DNA of 64,000 bases from NCBI RefSeq assembly GCF_003429095.1, contig NZ_QVTE01000040.1, positions 1 through 64,000 on the forward strand. Reading direction: 5' to 3'. The position numbers and the translations under genes are program-made. Position 1 is the first letter of the stretch. Each line of letters starts with the position of its first letter. Source of the DNA: Peribacillus saganii (GTDB lineage: Bacteria; Bacillota; Bacilli; Bacillales; DSM-1321). The notes beneath the pieces are model-generated. The model was not told the origin of the DNA. It saw only the letters and a program-made list of their open reading frames with translations, and did no database searches. Positions 8,055-18,220 of this stretch are shown here, piece after piece.

Positions 8055-9212
8055 ATGTTTCAAGGGAAAAAAATTCTTTTGTTAGGTTCAGGTGAATTAG
8101 GAAAGGAAGTTATTATTGAGGCTGCACGCCTGGGAGTGGAGACGGTGGCGGTTGACCGCTATGCAAACGCCCCGGCTATGCAGGCTGCAAATCGAAACTA
8201 TGTGATTGATATGCTAGATGCACAGCAATTGCGGGAAGTAATTGAAAAGGAAAAACCCGATTTAATCGTTCCTGAAATCGAAGCAATTGCAACCTCTGAA
8301 CTTGTAAAACTCGAGAATGAAGGATTTCATGTCATTCCTACTGCCCGTGCGGCCAAGCTGACAATGGATCGGGAAGGTATCCGCCGTTTAGCGGCTGAAA
8401 CGCTGGAACTCCCAACTGCGAAGTATCAATTTGCTGACAACTATGAACAATTTGTACAGGCAGCCAGAACAATTGGGTTCCCTTGTGTAGTTAAACCTTT
8501 AATGAGTTCGTCAGGCAAAGGGCAAAGTGTTTGCCGTACCGAGGCTGACATGGAGAATTGCTGGAAAATTGCAATGGAAGGCGGCAGAGTTCAAAACGGA
8601 AGGGTTATCGTTGAAGAATTTATTCAATTCGATTCTGAAATAACTTTACTTACCGTCCGGGCGGTTAATGGAACAAAGTTTTGTGCGCCAATCGGCCATA
8701 TTCAAAAGGATGGGGATTATATAGAATCCTGGCAGCCGCATAATATGACGGAACAGCAAATTAGTGAAGCGGAAAAGATCGCAATGGCAATCACCGAAGA
8801 ACTAGGTGGATATGGCCTATTTGGAGTCGAACTCTTCCTTTCTAAGGATAAAGTATATTTCAGTGAGGTTTCCCCTCGTCCCCACGATACGGGGCTGGTT
8901 ACGCTTGTAACTCAAAATTTATCCGAATTTGCTCTCCATGTACGAGCGATATTGGGATTCCCAATTCCGGAAATAATTCAGATTTCTCCCGGAGCAAGCC
9001 GTCCATTGAAGGCGGAGGAAGAACTCGATTCATACTCTATTGGCGGAATAGAACACGCACTGTCCGTTGCAAAGACTCAGGTTCGCATTTTCGGTAAACC
9101 AGTCACAAAGCCTGGACGGAGAGTAGCGGTTGCATTATCCAGTGCAGATACAACGGATGAGGCCAGAACAAACGCTAAACGTGCATTAGACTGCCTGAAA
9201 GTTGAGAAATAG
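8055..9212 (+). CDS. purT: formate-dependent phosphoribosylglycinamide formyltransferase
   Basis: A 385-residue ATP-grasp enzyme that makes formyl-GAR from GAR, formate and ATP, a folate-independent version of the PurN step in purine synthesis. N-terminal pre-ATP-grasp domain with nucleotide loop [12 protein letters not shown] (about 9-20), ATP-grasp core with MSSSGKGQS (about 150-158), and VEEFI plus [22 protein letters not shown] for metal and ATP binding. The ATG at 8055 has GGGGGAGA eight bases upstream; an in-frame GTG at 8037 overlaps that site. The gene is followed by a good terminator, so it is a single-gene unit. Confidence 0.95.
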   Translation: MFQGKKILLLGSGELGKEVIIEAARLGVETVAVDRYANAPAMQAANRNYVIDMLDAQQLREVIEKEKPDLIVPEIEAIATSELVKLENEGFHVIPTARAAKLTMDREGIRRLAAETLELPTAKYQFADNYEQFVQAARTIGFPCVVKPLMSSSGKGQSVCRTEADMENCWKIAMEGGRVQNGRVIVEEFIQFDSEITLLTVRAVNGTKFCAPIGHIQKDGDYIESWQPHNMTEQQISEAEKIAMAITEELGGYGLFGVELFLSKDKVYFSEVSPRPHDTGLVTLVTQNLSEFALHVRAILGFPIPEIIQISPGASRPLKAEEELDSYSIGGIEHALSVAKTQVRIFGKPVTKPGRRVAVALSSADTTDEARTNAKRALDCLKVEK

Positions 9213-9273
9213 TTTTGCCGTGTACTAAAAACCTGGCACTGAATATCATGCTTAAAAGCCAAGGCACTAAACT

Positions 9274-9308
9274 AGAGACCACTTTAAATTAAAGGTGGTC
9301 TCTTTTTA
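9274..9308 (+). terminator. terminator of purT
   Basis: Stem AGAGACCAC / GTGGTCTCT (9274-9282, 9295-9303) followed by TTTT and then A-rich sequence. Confidence 0.85.
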
Positions 9309-9391
9309 AAAATATTTAAATTCTCAGCCGAAAAAGGAAGGATTCCATCATGGGATGGCTCTAATTATGTACTAATAGTACGAAAGACGGG

Positions 9392-10315
9392 TTAATGGGA
9401 CTCAACCATTTTTTCATATACTTTTAGGTTTGTATAGATTGTTTCCAGTATCGGTGCACAGATTTTTTGTTTTTCAGCCAGCTCAAGTAAGTAGCCTTGC
9501 AGATGATCAGCCTCAACAGAAAGCCCTTTTTCCATATCTCGCTGCATAGAGGATTTCATTTCATACCCCATTTGCGCTATTCTTTTTAATTGGATCTCCT
9601 CTATATTGTCAGCAATCGGTGCATTTATTTTACGCATGATTTCACCCAGCTCCGCGAAAAGCAGCCTTAAAGTTGCGAGTCCGCCTTTTGCATCGCGTAT
9701 TGGTCCAATTGGTGCGCGCATTAAAGTTGTAATTCCAGACATCCCGGTAATAAACATATATTTATGCCACATTTCCTGGCTTATATTTTCACTTAACCGA
9801 AATTTGGACTTCGTGTCACTAAACGTTTCTTGAAGCCTCTGAATTCTCTTTGTTTTTTCTCCATTGCGTTCACCAAAAACAAGCTCATGCATCGGACTGG
9901 TTTGCAGTACCTTTCCATTACGATCAAGTGTTGCTTCAATAAAGCACAGCCCGCCTAGGACATTGTCTTCTCCAAACTCCTGAACCAGCCGGTCAACATG
10001 AGAAATGCCATTCAGCAAAGGCAGAATCATGGTATCCTTATTTACGTATTCACGAATGCTTTGGATAGCACCGTCAAGATGATACGACTTTGTAGAAAGG
10101 AGTATCACATCAAATGGACCGGCTGAGTCTCCTTCACTGAGGACGGATGGGATAAAATCTGCATCGCCATGTATACTTTTAATGACCAGTCCATGCTCTT
10201 CAAGCTGTTGTCTTCTTCGTTCCCTTACTAAAAAGGAAACGTCTTCACCTTTTTCAAGCAAACGTCCGCCAAAGTAACCTCCAACAGCTCCTGCTCCAAC
10301 TACTAAAATTTTCAA
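9392..10315 (-). CDS. panE: 2-dehydropantoate 2-reductase
   Basis: A 307-residue ketopantoate reductase (PanE/ApbA family) that reduces 2-dehydropantoate to pantoate with NADPH for coenzyme A synthesis. Rossmann motif ILVVGAGAVGGYFGGRLL at the N-terminus, catalytic-lysine region around LLSTKSY, and the C-terminal helical domain with MWHKYMFITGMSGITTLM. I chose the TTG at 10315 because GGGGGGAGA lies just upstream and the family starts at this residue; the GTG at 10330 overlaps that site. Bacilli often carry several paralogues, so the role in pantoate synthesis is probable rather than certain. Confidence 0.85.
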   Translation of the reverse strand: MKILVVGAGAVGGYFGGRLLEKGEDVSFLVRERRRQQLEEHGLVIKSIHGDADFIPSVLSEGDSAGPFDVILLSTKSYHLDGAIQSIREYVNKDTMILPLLNGISHVDRLVQEFGEDNVLGGLCFIEATLDRNGKVLQTSPMHELVFGERNGEKTKRIQRLQETFSDTKSKFRLSENISQEMWHKYMFITGMSGITTLMRAPIGPIRDAKGGLATLRLLFAELGEIMRKINAPIADNIEEIQLKRIAQMGYEMKSSMQRDMEKGLSVEADHLQGYLLELAEKQKICAPILETIYTNLKVYEKMVESH

Positions 10316-10590
10316 AAAATCTCCCCCCACATCATTTTTCTTCTATTATAAAGCATAAAGACCGTCTTTAGTCGTTAATTGCCTATAAAATTCAGAAATT
10401 TAACCCTGTAAAAATAAAAATATAAAAATTAGTGAACCTTTTTGGAAAAGATAAAATCAATTTTACTAGTAATGATGTGCATGGACCATTTCATACTCTT
10501 TTTATATTGTAAAATTAAATCATGAAATTTTCTGAATTATTATTGATTTATTATTGATCATGTGATAATTTATTAACATTCTGTCACGAA
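10316..10590. other. AT-rich intergenic spacer
   Basis: Divergent upstream DNA of panE and the RpiR-type gene. It is AT-rich, with no open frame or hairpin I can support apart from the direct repeats that follow. Confidence 0.5.
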
Positions 10591-10662
10591 GTTTATACTT
10601 CATAGAATTTAATAAATATTGTTTAAACTTCATAGAATTTAATAAATATTATTTAAACTTCA
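10591..10662. repeat. 30-bp direct repeats upstream of the RpiR-type gene
   Basis: Two consecutive 30-nt units start at 10591 and 10621 and are nearly identical; each contains TTAAACTTC-like and ATAGAATTTAATAAATATT segments. A partial third begins at 10651. They end 26 bases before the regulator start, so they are candidate operators or a duplicated promoter segment. Confidence 0.8.
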
Positions 10663-10687
10663 AAAATGTGAAACTCAGGTGATATCC

Positions 10688-11548
10688 ATGAATCTTAAGG
10701 AACGTATACAGCAAGAGTATGCTAACCTGTCGAAAGGACAGCAAAAGGCAGCAAAGTATTTACTGGACAATCCGAGAGAGTTTGCAGTTAGATCGGCAAG
10801 TGAAATAGGAATACAGGCGGGGGTTAGTGAAACTACGGTCATCCGATTCTGCTACTCAATAAAACTATCTGGTTTTTCCGAACTTCAAAAAATCATCCGC
10901 GAACAGCTGCTCTTTAATGAAAGCAGTTTGGGAAACTATATTTCAAGAAAACTTGAATTAGCAGAGCAGCCTCACTTTTTAGCAAGTGTAATGGAACAGG
11001 ATCGACAGCATATGCAGGAAACAATACGTAACATAAGTGAAAAAGATTTCCAGCATGCGGTCGAGCAGCTGGTTCAAACAGATAAAATTTATATTTCAGG
11101 CATGCGTTCATCGTTCTCAGCCGCCAATTGGCTAACATTTACTCTTGGTTTAGTTCGTGGCAATGTGCAATTATTGAGACCCGAAACTGATGATTTACTT
11201 GCAACCTTAAGTGAAATGACAAGCCAATCAACATTGATTGCAATCTCATTTCACAGATACTTAAAAGAAACGATAAAAATTGCTCAATTAGCGAAGGAGC
11301 AGGGGGTAACTGTTATTGGCATTACGGACTCGCTGCTTGCACCAATTAGAGAGCATGCTGATATTATCTTTCAAATCTATTCGTCCGAAAAGTCTACGAT
11401 CGATACAGCACCAGCCCTTTTTTCATTGCTAAATGCAATTGTAGCAGGTGTTTCAATTAAAGATAAAGACAGATTTAAAAAGCGAAAACAACAATATGAA
11501 AAACTCAACGCAGACTATTTTTTTGCAGATGGGGGAATGACAGAGTGA
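10688..11548 (+). CDS. RpiR/MurR-family transcriptional regulator
   Basis: A 286-residue regulator with an N-terminal RpiR helix-turn-helix (about 1-77; GIQAGVSETTVIRFCYSIKLSGFSE is split here as the recognition region) and a C-terminal SIS domain (about 105-270, including ISGMRSSFSAANWLTF and ITDSLLAPIREHADI). SIS domains normally bind phosphosugars. The ATG at 10688 follows AGGTGA; an upstream GTG at 10679 overlaps it. The stop overlaps the GTG start of the amidohydrolase gene, so the regulator leads a coupled operon of amino-acid derivative enzymes, an unusual pairing. Confidence 0.88.
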   Translation: MNLKERIQQEYANLSKGQQKAAKYLLDNPREFAVRSASEIGIQAGVSETTVIRFCYSIKLSGFSELQKIIREQLLFNESSLGNYISRKLELAEQPHFLASVMEQDRQHMQETIRNISEKDFQHAVEQLVQTDKIYISGMRSSFSAANWLTFTLGLVRGNVQLLRPETDDLLATLSEMTSQSTLIAISFHRYLKETIKIAQLAKEQGVTVIGITDSLLAPIREHADIIFQIYSSEKSTIDTAPALFSLLNAIVAGVSIKDKDRFKKRKQQYEKLNADYFFADGGMTE

Positions 11549-12687
11549 AAGATTACATCGAAGAATTGAAGCCGACTATCGATTCAGTATTTCAGCATTT
11601 GCATCTTCATCCTGAAGTGAGCTGGCAGGAATATAAAACGACAGAGTATTTAAAGCGGTTTTTAGAAGAAAAAGGTTTTTCTGTGAAAACCTTTGAGGAT
11701 TGTACAGGACTGGTAGTAGAAGCAGGAGAGGGTGATTTTTGCGTTGCCTTACGGACAGATATAGATGCACTTTGGCAGGAAGTAGAAGGCACATTTCAGG
11801 CCAACCATTCCTGCGGACACGATGCCCATATGACTATGGTTGTAGGAGCTATGCTTTTGCTGCAGCAAATGGGCGCCTTTGACAAAGGAAGGTTTAAATT
11901 TATTTTTCAGCCTGCAGAAGAAAAAGGTACCGGGGCTCTAAAGATGATTGAAAAACAAGCAGTCGACGATGTGGATTTCTTGTATGGTGTCCATCTTAGA
12001 CCAATACAGGAATTGCGGGATGGAGAAGCAATACCGGCGATACTTCACGGTGCTGCAAAGTTTCTGATTGGCGAGATCATTGGTGAAGATGCACATGGTG
12101 CCCGGCCCCACTTAGGCCAAAATGCCATCGAAATTGGTGCATCGCTGATTCATGAAATAAAAAACATCCACCTGGATCCAATGGTACCCCATACTGCTAA
12201 AGTTACGAAGTTTATTGCCGGGGGTGAATCAGGAAATATCATTCCAGGCAAAGCTTCCTTTAGCATTGATTTGCGGGCCCAGACCAATAAGGTAATGGAA
12301 CAGCTTACCGAAAAAATTGCTGCGGTAGCTGATTCACTGGCCAAGCTGTATGGTGTTGAAATTACTTTAGAATCAAAAGCAAGCGTTGCTGCTGCTGAGG
12401 CTAATCAAGAGGCTATTGATTTTATGAAAAAAGCGATTGCCGACTCAGTCGGGGATCATCAGCTTAAAGAACCTGTTGTCACCTCAGGCGGGGAAGATTT
12501 TCACTTTTATACTTTAAAACGACCTAATATAAAAGCAACTATGCTAGGTTTGGGATGCGATTTGCAGCCAGGACTCCACCACCCAAAGATGACGTTTAAT
12601 ACTGATCGCATATATTCTGGAATTGAAATTCTGGTTAAAACGGTTCTAAATACAATTGAAGCGTATGAAAAGGGAGAGTTATCATGA
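11545..12687 (+). CDS. M20-family amidohydrolase, probable N-succinyl-L-amino acid desuccinylase
   Basis: A 380-residue metallopeptidase-fold hydrolase of the M20 aminoacylase branch. Metal and catalytic segments are present: RTDIDALW (about 72-79), HSCGHDAHM (about 90-98), FQPAEEKGTGA (about 125-135) and TSGGEDFHFY near the C-terminus. It starts at a GTG overlapping the regulator stop and its own stop overlaps the acyltransferase ATG. In the Geobacillus kaustophilus pathway the equivalent enzyme removes succinate from N-succinyl-L-amino acids; the gene order here supports the same role. General N-acyl-amino acid or peptide hydrolysis is the alternative. Confidence 0.85.
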   Translation: MKDYIEELKPTIDSVFQHLHLHPEVSWQEYKTTEYLKRFLEEKGFSVKTFEDCTGLVVEAGEGDFCVALRTDIDALWQEVEGTFQANHSCGHDAHMTMVVGAMLLLQQMGAFDKGRFKFIFQPAEEKGTGALKMIEKQAVDDVDFLYGVHLRPIQELRDGEAIPAILHGAAKFLIGEIIGEDAHGARPHLGQNAIEIGASLIHEIKNIHLDPMVPHTAKVTKFIAGGESGNIIPGKASFSIDLRAQTNKVMEQLTEKIAAVADSLAKLYGVEITLESKASVAAAEANQEAIDFMKKAIADSVGDHQLKEPVVTSGGEDFHFYTLKRPNIKATMLGLGCDLQPGLHHPKMTFNTDRIYSGIEILVKTVLNTIEAYEKGELS

Positions 12688-13532
12688 GTTCGGATATGGA
12701 GATAAGGGTGTTAACTACCAATAAAGAGCTTCAGCAGGTTCAACAGCTTGAAAAAGACGTGTGGAACATGGAACCGCTGCCTCTTCATCAAACGATTACG
12801 GCAGCTCAAAATGGCGGCCTAATCTTAGGAGCCTTTATGGATGATGAACTGGTTGGTTTTAGTTATGGTTTTCCCGGCTTTAATAAAGGCAAAAGCTATC
12901 TATGCTCACATATGCTGGGAATTCATAAACATTATCAGGATAAAGGGATAGGAGCCAGGCTTAAACAGGAACAAATGGCAATTGCACGTGATATGGGCTA
13001 TGACCTCATAGTATGGACATATGATCCGCTTGAATCCCGAAATGGGTATTTAAATCTATCCAAGTTACATGCTATTTGTTCAACTTATGCGGAAAATTGC
13101 TATGGAGATATGGAGGACAGCTTTAACAGCGGGCTTCCAACAGACCGTTTTAAGGTGGAATGGTGGATTAATAGCCCTCACGTTAAGGAAAACCAATTGG
13201 TTGACGGTTCAGGGATGGATGTTTTATTCCAATGGGAAACGACATTGGAAAAGCAGCCTCAATTAATAAATGTTGAAGAGACTTTGAAAAGTATCAGTGA
13301 TTCAGACACAACGATTGTGGTCCCAGTACCGGCCTGTTTTCAAAAGTTAAAAAGTGAGAATAATGAACTTGCCATCGACTGGCGTTTTAAAACTAGACAA
13401 ATCTTTCAAACTTTATTTACAAAAGGCTATGCAGCCGCTTCTATAAGAAAAAGTGAAAATCAGCTTGTACACTACTATGTGTTAGTTCCGAAACAATTGA
13501 TTGATCTAAAAGAAAAGGCGGGAGAAAAATGA
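12684..13532 (+). CDS. GNAT-family acyltransferase, probable D-amino acid N-succinyltransferase
   Basis: A 282-residue protein whose N-terminal half is a GNAT domain; the acyl-CoA pyrophosphate loop is [10 protein letters not shown] near residue 95. The second half (about 150-280) is an extension seen in the predicted-acetyltransferase group COG3375. It overlaps both neighbours by 4 bases (ATGA), with GGGAGA upstream. In Geobacillus the gene in this position encodes a succinyl-CoA:D-amino acid N-succinyltransferase, the committing step of D-to-L conversion. The donor is inferred from context. Confidence 0.8.
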   Translation: MSSDMEIRVLTTNKELQQVQQLEKDVWNMEPLPLHQTITAAQNGGLILGAFMDDELVGFSYGFPGFNKGKSYLCSHMLGIHKHYQDKGIGARLKQEQMAIARDMGYDLIVWTYDPLESRNGYLNLSKLHAICSTYAENCYGDMEDSFNSGLPTDRFKVEWWINSPHVKENQLVDGSGMDVLFQWETTLEKQPQLINVEETLKSISDSDTTIVVPVPACFQKLKSENNELAIDWRFKTRQIFQTLFTKGYAAASIRKSENQLVHYYVLVPKQLIDLKEKAGEK

Positions 13533-14635
13533 AAATAAAAGAGGTTACGTTAAGACAATTGAAAATGAAAATGCTATTTCCGTTTACGACAAGCTTTGGA
13601 ACTTTTCAGGAAAAAGAATTTCTTGTTCTGGAAGCAAAGGATGGTGAAGGTAACAGCGGGTGGGGAGAATCTGTAGCTTTCCATTCTCCTTGGTATAATG
13701 AAGAAACGGTAAAAACCAATTGGCATATGCTGGAGGACTTTCTAATTCCACAAATCCTAAATAAAGAGATAAATCATCCTGACGAAGTTTCTGAAATGTT
13801 CGCCTACATACGAAAAAACAATATGGCAAAGTCCACAATTGAAGGGGCAGCCTGGGATTTATACGCAAAACAGCAGGGAATTTCTCTAGCAGCAGCTCTT
13901 GGAGGCGAGAAGAAAAATATTGATGTCGGCATAAGCATTGGAATTCAGAAAAACGTTGAAGACCTGCTCCAATTAATTGATGAGTATGTCAGTGAAGGCT
14001 ATAAGCGGATGAAAGTAAAAATCAAGCCAGGCTGGGATGTGGATGTAATTAGGGAAATCCGCAAGAAATTCCCTGGCATCCAGCTAATGGCTGACGCTAA
14101 TTCCGCTTATCGGTTAACCGATATCGATAGGTTAAAGCAACTGGATGAATTTAATCTAATGATGATTGAGCAGCCGCTTGCTTCCGATGATATCATTGAT
14201 CATTTGCAGCTTCAAAAGGAAATATCCACTCCTGTTTGCTTAGATGAAAGCATTCATTCTTATGAGGATGCCCGCAAAGCAATCGAACTAGGCAGCTGCA
14301 AAATAATTAATATTAAAATTGGCCGTGTTGGGGGATTGACGGAAGCTAAACGGATACACGATCTATGCCAGCAGAACGATATTCCGGTCTGGTGCGGAGG
14401 CATGCTCGAATCGGGAATCGGACGGGCTCATAATATCGCCTTAACTACTTTGCCCAACTTCACCATGCCAGGTGATACTGCAGCTTCTTCCCGTTATTGG
14501 GAGCGAGACATCATTAATCCTGAAGTGACAGTGGCAGATGGAACGATTACGGTTCCTGAGAATCCTGGCATTGGTTTTGAACCAAACCTTGAAACCATTA
14601 AACAATTTACAACTTTTGAAAAAACGTATGCTTAA
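13529..14635 (+). CDS. N-succinylamino acid racemase / o-succinylbenzoate synthase family enolase
   Basis: A 368-residue enolase-superfamily enzyme of the MenC/NSAR group. All catalytic features are visible: the K162-V-K164 pair, metal ligands D189 (MADANSA), E214 (MIEQPL) and D239 (CLDES), and general base K263 (NIKIGRVGG). NSAR enzymes epimerise N-succinyl amino acids; many also make o-succinylbenzoate for menaquinone. No other men gene is present here, while an acyltransferase and a desuccinylase gene flank it with 4-base overlap, so racemase activity is favoured. Residual OSBS activity is possible. Confidence 0.88.
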   Translation: MKIKEVTLRQLKMKMLFPFTTSFGTFQEKEFLVLEAKDGEGNSGWGESVAFHSPWYNEETVKTNWHMLEDFLIPQILNKEINHPDEVSEMFAYIRKNNMAKSTIEGAAWDLYAKQQGISLAAALGGEKKNIDVGISIGIQKNVEDLLQLIDEYVSEGYKRMKVKIKPGWDVDVIREIRKKFPGIQLMADANSAYRLTDIDRLKQLDEFNLMMIEQPLASDDIIDHLQLQKEISTPVCLDESIHSYEDARKAIELGSCKIINIKIGRVGGLTEAKRIHDLCQQNDIPVWCGGMLESGIGRAHNIALTTLPNFTMPGDTAASSRYWERDIINPEVTVADGTITVPENPGIGFEPNLETIKQFTTFEKTYA

Positions 14636-14715
14636 AAAATTGGAAAGGTATGGAGAACCTCTCTATGCTTTTCTTTCATATAAATTATCTAAACATTCAA
14701 AAATCGGGGGAAATT

Positions 14716-15792
14716 ATGAAAAAAAGTATTCAAATTGCCGGCGCGTACATCGGCCTAATTGTTGGAGCAGGTTTTGCATCCGGTCAGGAGATATTGCAAT
14801 TTTTTACCAGCTTTGGCTGGATGGGAGTTGTGGGAGCAATCATCGCCACTGCTCTGTTTGCCTTTTTAGGTATGAATTTAACACAGCTTGGCAGCCGTTT
14901 GCAGACTGATTCGCATAAGGAAGTTATTTACCACATTTGCGGCCGCTACTTGGGCATTGCCGTTGATATTGTTATCACTTTCTTCCTATTTGGGGTAACA
15001 GTAGTCATGATGGCTGGAGCAGGATCTATTTTTGAACAGCAGTTCGGTATTCCTGCCATCGTTGGAAATATTGTAATGGCATTATTAACTATCATAACAG
15101 TAAGTCTTAATGTAGAAAAAGTGCTTTCGATAATGGGTATTATTACACCGTTTTTGCTTGCAATTGTGGCTGTAATTGCTGTTTTTTCGTTTATCACAAC
15201 AGATTTAAGCGTTGCACAAATGTCAGAAATGGCCCAAAAGCAAACTCCGGCTGCTTCTAACTGGGTTTTAGGAGCGCTCTTATATGTGTCTTATAACATT
15301 GCTGCCGGAGCTGCCATGCTGGCTGTAATGGGAGGGACAGAAAGAAGTCCAAAAACTGCGGGTTTAGGCGGGATTCTTGGCGGTGCCGGTCTAGGGATAT
15401 TAATTCTTTTGTTAAACTTAACAATGCTAGCTAAAGCTGATGTAATTTCAGGCGTTGATATGCCAATATTATTTATCGCCAATGAAATGTCACCAGTATT
15501 AGGCGGGCTTATGTCCATTATCTTGTTAGGTATGATATTTAATACAGCGGTTGGAATGCTTTATGCCTTCACAGCAAGGTTTGTAAAAGCAGATAACTCC
15601 AAGTTTAAAATCTTCGTCCCTGTATTTGGAGTCATTGCCTTTGCTGCCAGCTTCATCGGATTTATCACTTTAGTCGGCACAGTATATCCTGTAATGGGAT
15701 ATCTAGGTTTCACACTGATTGCTGCCATTATCGTTTCCTGGATCCGAGGCAGACAGCAAAGCAAAAATGTACCTTCTGCATTTAAAGGATGA
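14716..15792 (+). CDS. ykvI: YkvI-type membrane protein, presumed amino acid transporter
   Basis: A 358-residue protein with about ten hydrophobic helices, opening IAGAYIGLIVGAGFASGQE, the unwound-helix signature shared with APC-superfamily transporters and Bacillus YkvI. The ATG at 14716 follows CGGGGGAAA; the longer frame from 14650 has no site. It begins 80 bases after the racemase gene, in the same operon, and is followed by a terminator. Import of D-amino acids or export of products would suit the operon, but the substrate is not known. Confidence 0.75.
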   Translation: MKKSIQIAGAYIGLIVGAGFASGQEILQFFTSFGWMGVVGAIIATALFAFLGMNLTQLGSRLQTDSHKEVIYHICGRYLGIAVDIVITFFLFGVTVVMMAGAGSIFEQQFGIPAIVGNIVMALLTIITVSLNVEKVLSIMGIITPFLLAIVAVIAVFSFITTDLSVAQMSEMAQKQTPAASNWVLGALLYVSYNIAAGAAMLAVMGGTERSPKTAGLGGILGGAGLGILILLLNLTMLAKADVISGVDMPILFIANEMSPVLGGLMSIILLGMIFNTAVGMLYAFTARFVKADNSKFKIFVPVFGVIAFAASFIGFITLVGTVYPVMGYLGFTLIAAIIVSWIRGRQQSKNVPSAFKG

Positions 15793-15801
15793 TAGTTATT
15801 T

Positions 15802-15836
15802 AACCCTTCTTGTTTTATAATAAGGAGGGTTTTTGA
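15802..15836 (+). terminator. terminator of the racemase operon
   Basis: Stem AACCCTTCTT / AAGGAGGGTT with one G-U pair, followed by TTTT. Confidence 0.75.
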
Positions 15837-15967
15837 TGCAGGAACTTTTAAAAAATACCATATCATAACTTGTAAAAACCGGCCTCTTAGCCCATTTTAT
15901 TAATTCCGAGTAAACCAATCAAATTTATTGTTGACTTCAAGGAATAATGTGCTAAAATTTTATTAAA

Positions 15968-16064
15968 CTTATCAAGAGTGACGGAGAGTTCGGCCCGATG
16001 TCCGGCAACCTGAGCATTTGCAGCTTGCTACATCCAGTAAAATGGATCACTTCTGTAAGATAAG
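15968..16064 (+). promoter_or_regulatory. SAM-I (S-box) riboswitch aptamer
   Basis: The S-box core is clear: CTTATC pairing with GATAAG as P1, then AAGAGTGACGGAGAG, CGGCCC, GATG and CCGGCAACC, followed by two further hairpins. It precedes cysH, as in Bacillus subtilis. When SAM binds, downstream expression should stop. I do not see the usual oligo-T terminator between 16065 and 16237; only short hairpins such as GAATACCGTATTC and CCTTTCC/GGAAGG. Confidence 0.9.
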
Positions 16065-16237
16065 GTAAAACGAATACCGTATTCCTTTCCAGCGCAGGAA
16101 GGAAGCAAAAAATATGGGATCCAATTGAGCATGGTGAGATGCAATTACCAGACGATTCCTATACTTGAAATTTCACAAGAGTTAAAACATGAATGAAAAA
16201 AAGACACTTCTTCAAAATAGAATCGGGGGGCTTTATC

Positions 16238-16951
16238 TTGACTGAAACATTAGTCTATGGAAACTTTGATGAGTTTCCGGCAATTGATTTTCCGATTGAT
16301 AATGACACAAAGGGTGCATTGGATGTATTGAAGTGGGGATATTCCCACTATGGTGACCAATTAGTTTATGCCTGCAGCTTTGGGATAGAAGGAATTGTTT
16401 TAATTGATTTAATTTCCAAAGTTAATGCTAAGGCTAAGGTTGTCTTCCTTGATACAGGGCTTCACTTTGAAGAAACCTATCAATTAATTGACAAAATAAA
16501 GGAACGCTATCCGGAATTAAGAATTGAAATGAAAAAGCCGGAATTAACACTTGAGGAACAAACTGCACAATATGGCGATGAACTTTGGAAGCGGGAACCG
16601 AACAAGTGCTGTGAAATAAGAAAAATAGTTCCTTTAAATGAAAGCTTATCCGGGGCGACTGCCTGGCTTTCAGGATTAAGGCGTGAACAGTCTGAAACCA
16701 GGAAGAACACTCAGTTCATCAATAAAGATAACCGCTTTAAATCTGTGAAAATCTGCCCATTAATCCACTGGACCTGGAAGGATATTTGGCGCTATGCCCA
16801 CAAAAACGGCTTGCCATATAATATCCTTCATGACAATGGCTATCCCAGCATCGGATGCAAACCGTGCACACAGCCAGCCTTCAATGCTGATGATTTGAGG
16901 TCAGGAAGATGGACTGGAACTCAAAAGATTGAATGCGGACTGCACACGTAA
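16238..16951 (+). CDS. cysH: phosphoadenylyl/adenylyl-sulfate reductase
   Basis: A 237-residue reductase that converts APS or PAPS to sulfite. The PP-loop segment [15 protein letters not shown] is near residue 45. The four [4Fe-4S] cysteines typical of APS-type enzymes are present: NKCC (about 123-127), GCKPC (about 207-211), and the C-terminal ECGLH motif carries the catalytic cysteine. The start is a TTG at 16238, seven bases after GGGGGG, matching the N-terminus of Bacillus CysH; the ATG at 16193 has no site. First gene of the S-box-controlled sulfate operon. Confidence 0.93.
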   Translation: MTETLVYGNFDEFPAIDFPIDNDTKGALDVLKWGYSHYGDQLVYACSFGIEGIVLIDLISKVNAKAKVVFLDTGLHFEETYQLIDKIKERYPELRIEMKKPELTLEEQTAQYGDELWKREPNKCCEIRKIVPLNESLSGATAWLSGLRREQSETRKNTQFINKDNRFKSVKICPLIHWTWKDIWRYAHKNGLPYNILHDNGYPSIGCKPCTQPAFNADDLRSGRWTGTQKIECGLHT

Positions 16952-17038
16952 AAATAAAAGCTAAATTATTAAAATGCAGACTTAATTCCTACTAAAACTA
17001 TGAGAAAAATAAATTTACTAAAGGAGATATATCCCTCA

Positions 17039-18184
17039 ATGACATTAAGCCAACCACATGGAGGATCCCTAGTCAATCGCTGGAATCCTTCATATAACAC
17101 TACTAAAATAGCTAAAGAGATTGAATTAGACGGTATAGCTTTAAGCGACCTGGAATTGATCGGAACTGGAGCATACAGTCCTATAGAAGGGTTTCTTATA
17201 AAAGAGGATTATGAATCAGTTGTAAATAACTTGCGTTTGGCAAACGGTAGCGTTTGGAGTATTCCTATTACACTTCCTGTCACAAAGGAAGTGGCTGGCA
17301 GCCTTTCTATTGGTGAAGAAGCCCGCCTGGTAAAAAACGGAGTTACTTACGGAACGATAACTATATCTGATATTTATGAACCTGATAAAACAAAGGAAGC
17401 ACAGAAAGTTTACCAAACGGATGATGAAGCACATCCAGGTGTCTTAAAAATGTTCCAGCGTGGAAATATTTACATTGGAGGCCAAATTACTCTTGTAAAA
17501 AGAATTGAACGGGAGCAATTTGATACTTTTTATCTGGATCCGGCTGACACAAGGAAAGTATTCGAAGAAAAAGGCTGGAAAACGGTAGTTGGATTCCAGA
17601 CAAGAAACCCTGTCCATAGAGCTCACGAATATATTCAAAAAACAGCTCTAGAAACGGTTGATGGCCTTTTCCTTAACCCGCTTGTCGGTGAAACAAAGTC
17701 AGACGATATACCGGCAGATGTTAGAATGGAAAGCTATCAGGTTTTATTGAAAAATTATTATCCTGCTGACCGTGTTTTCCTTGCTGTATTCCCGGCTGCT
17801 ATGCGCTATGCAGGTCCAAGGGAAGCTATCTTCCATGCAATGGTCCGTAAAAATTATGGCTGCACTCATTTTATCGTTGGACGTGATCACGCTGGTGTTG
17901 GCAGCTACTATGGAACATACGATGCCCAGCTGATTTTTGGACAGTTTACTGCCGATGAATTAGGAATTTCTCTATTATTTTTCGAACACAGCTTTTATTG
18001 CTCTAAATGTGAGAACATGGCATCAACAAAAACTTGCCCTCACGGTAAAGAAGACCATGTCATTTTATCAGGAACAAAGGTAAGGGAACTGCTTCGTAAC
18101 GGTGAAATTCCGCCAAGCACATTCAGCCGCCAGGAAGTTGTCGAAGTATTAATCAAAGGAATGAAAAATACAGTAGAAGTTTAA
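17039..18184 (+). CDS. sat: sulfate adenylyltransferase
   Basis: A 381-residue ATP sulfurylase, joining sulfate and ATP to give APS. Diagnostic segments are [15 protein letters not shown] (substrate-binding QxRNPxH), [14 protein letters not shown] and [10 protein letters not shown]. Two CxxC pairs occur near [17 protein letters not shown]. The ATG at 17039 corresponds to the family N-terminus; its GGAG is 12 bases upstream, a rather long gap. An ATG at 17000 would add 13 residues with no site. Second gene of the operon. Confidence 0.94.
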   Translation: MTLSQPHGGSLVNRWNPSYNTTKIAKEIELDGIALSDLELIGTGAYSPIEGFLIKEDYESVVNNLRLANGSVWSIPITLPVTKEVAGSLSIGEEARLVKNGVTYGTITISDIYEPDKTKEAQKVYQTDDEAHPGVLKMFQRGNIYIGGQITLVKRIEREQFDTFYLDPADTRKVFEEKGWKTVVGFQTRNPVHRAHEYIQKTALETVDGLFLNPLVGETKSDDIPADVRMESYQVLLKNYYPADRVFLAVFPAAMRYAGPREAIFHAMVRKNYGCTHFIVGRDHAGVGSYYGTYDAQLIFGQFTADELGISLLFFEHSFYCSKCENMASTKTCPHGKEDHVILSGTKVRELLRNGEIPPSTFSRQEVVEVLIKGMKNTVEV

Positions 18185-18220
18185 GGAATTGTGCGCAGCA
18201 CTCCAGGAAGGACGATAACA

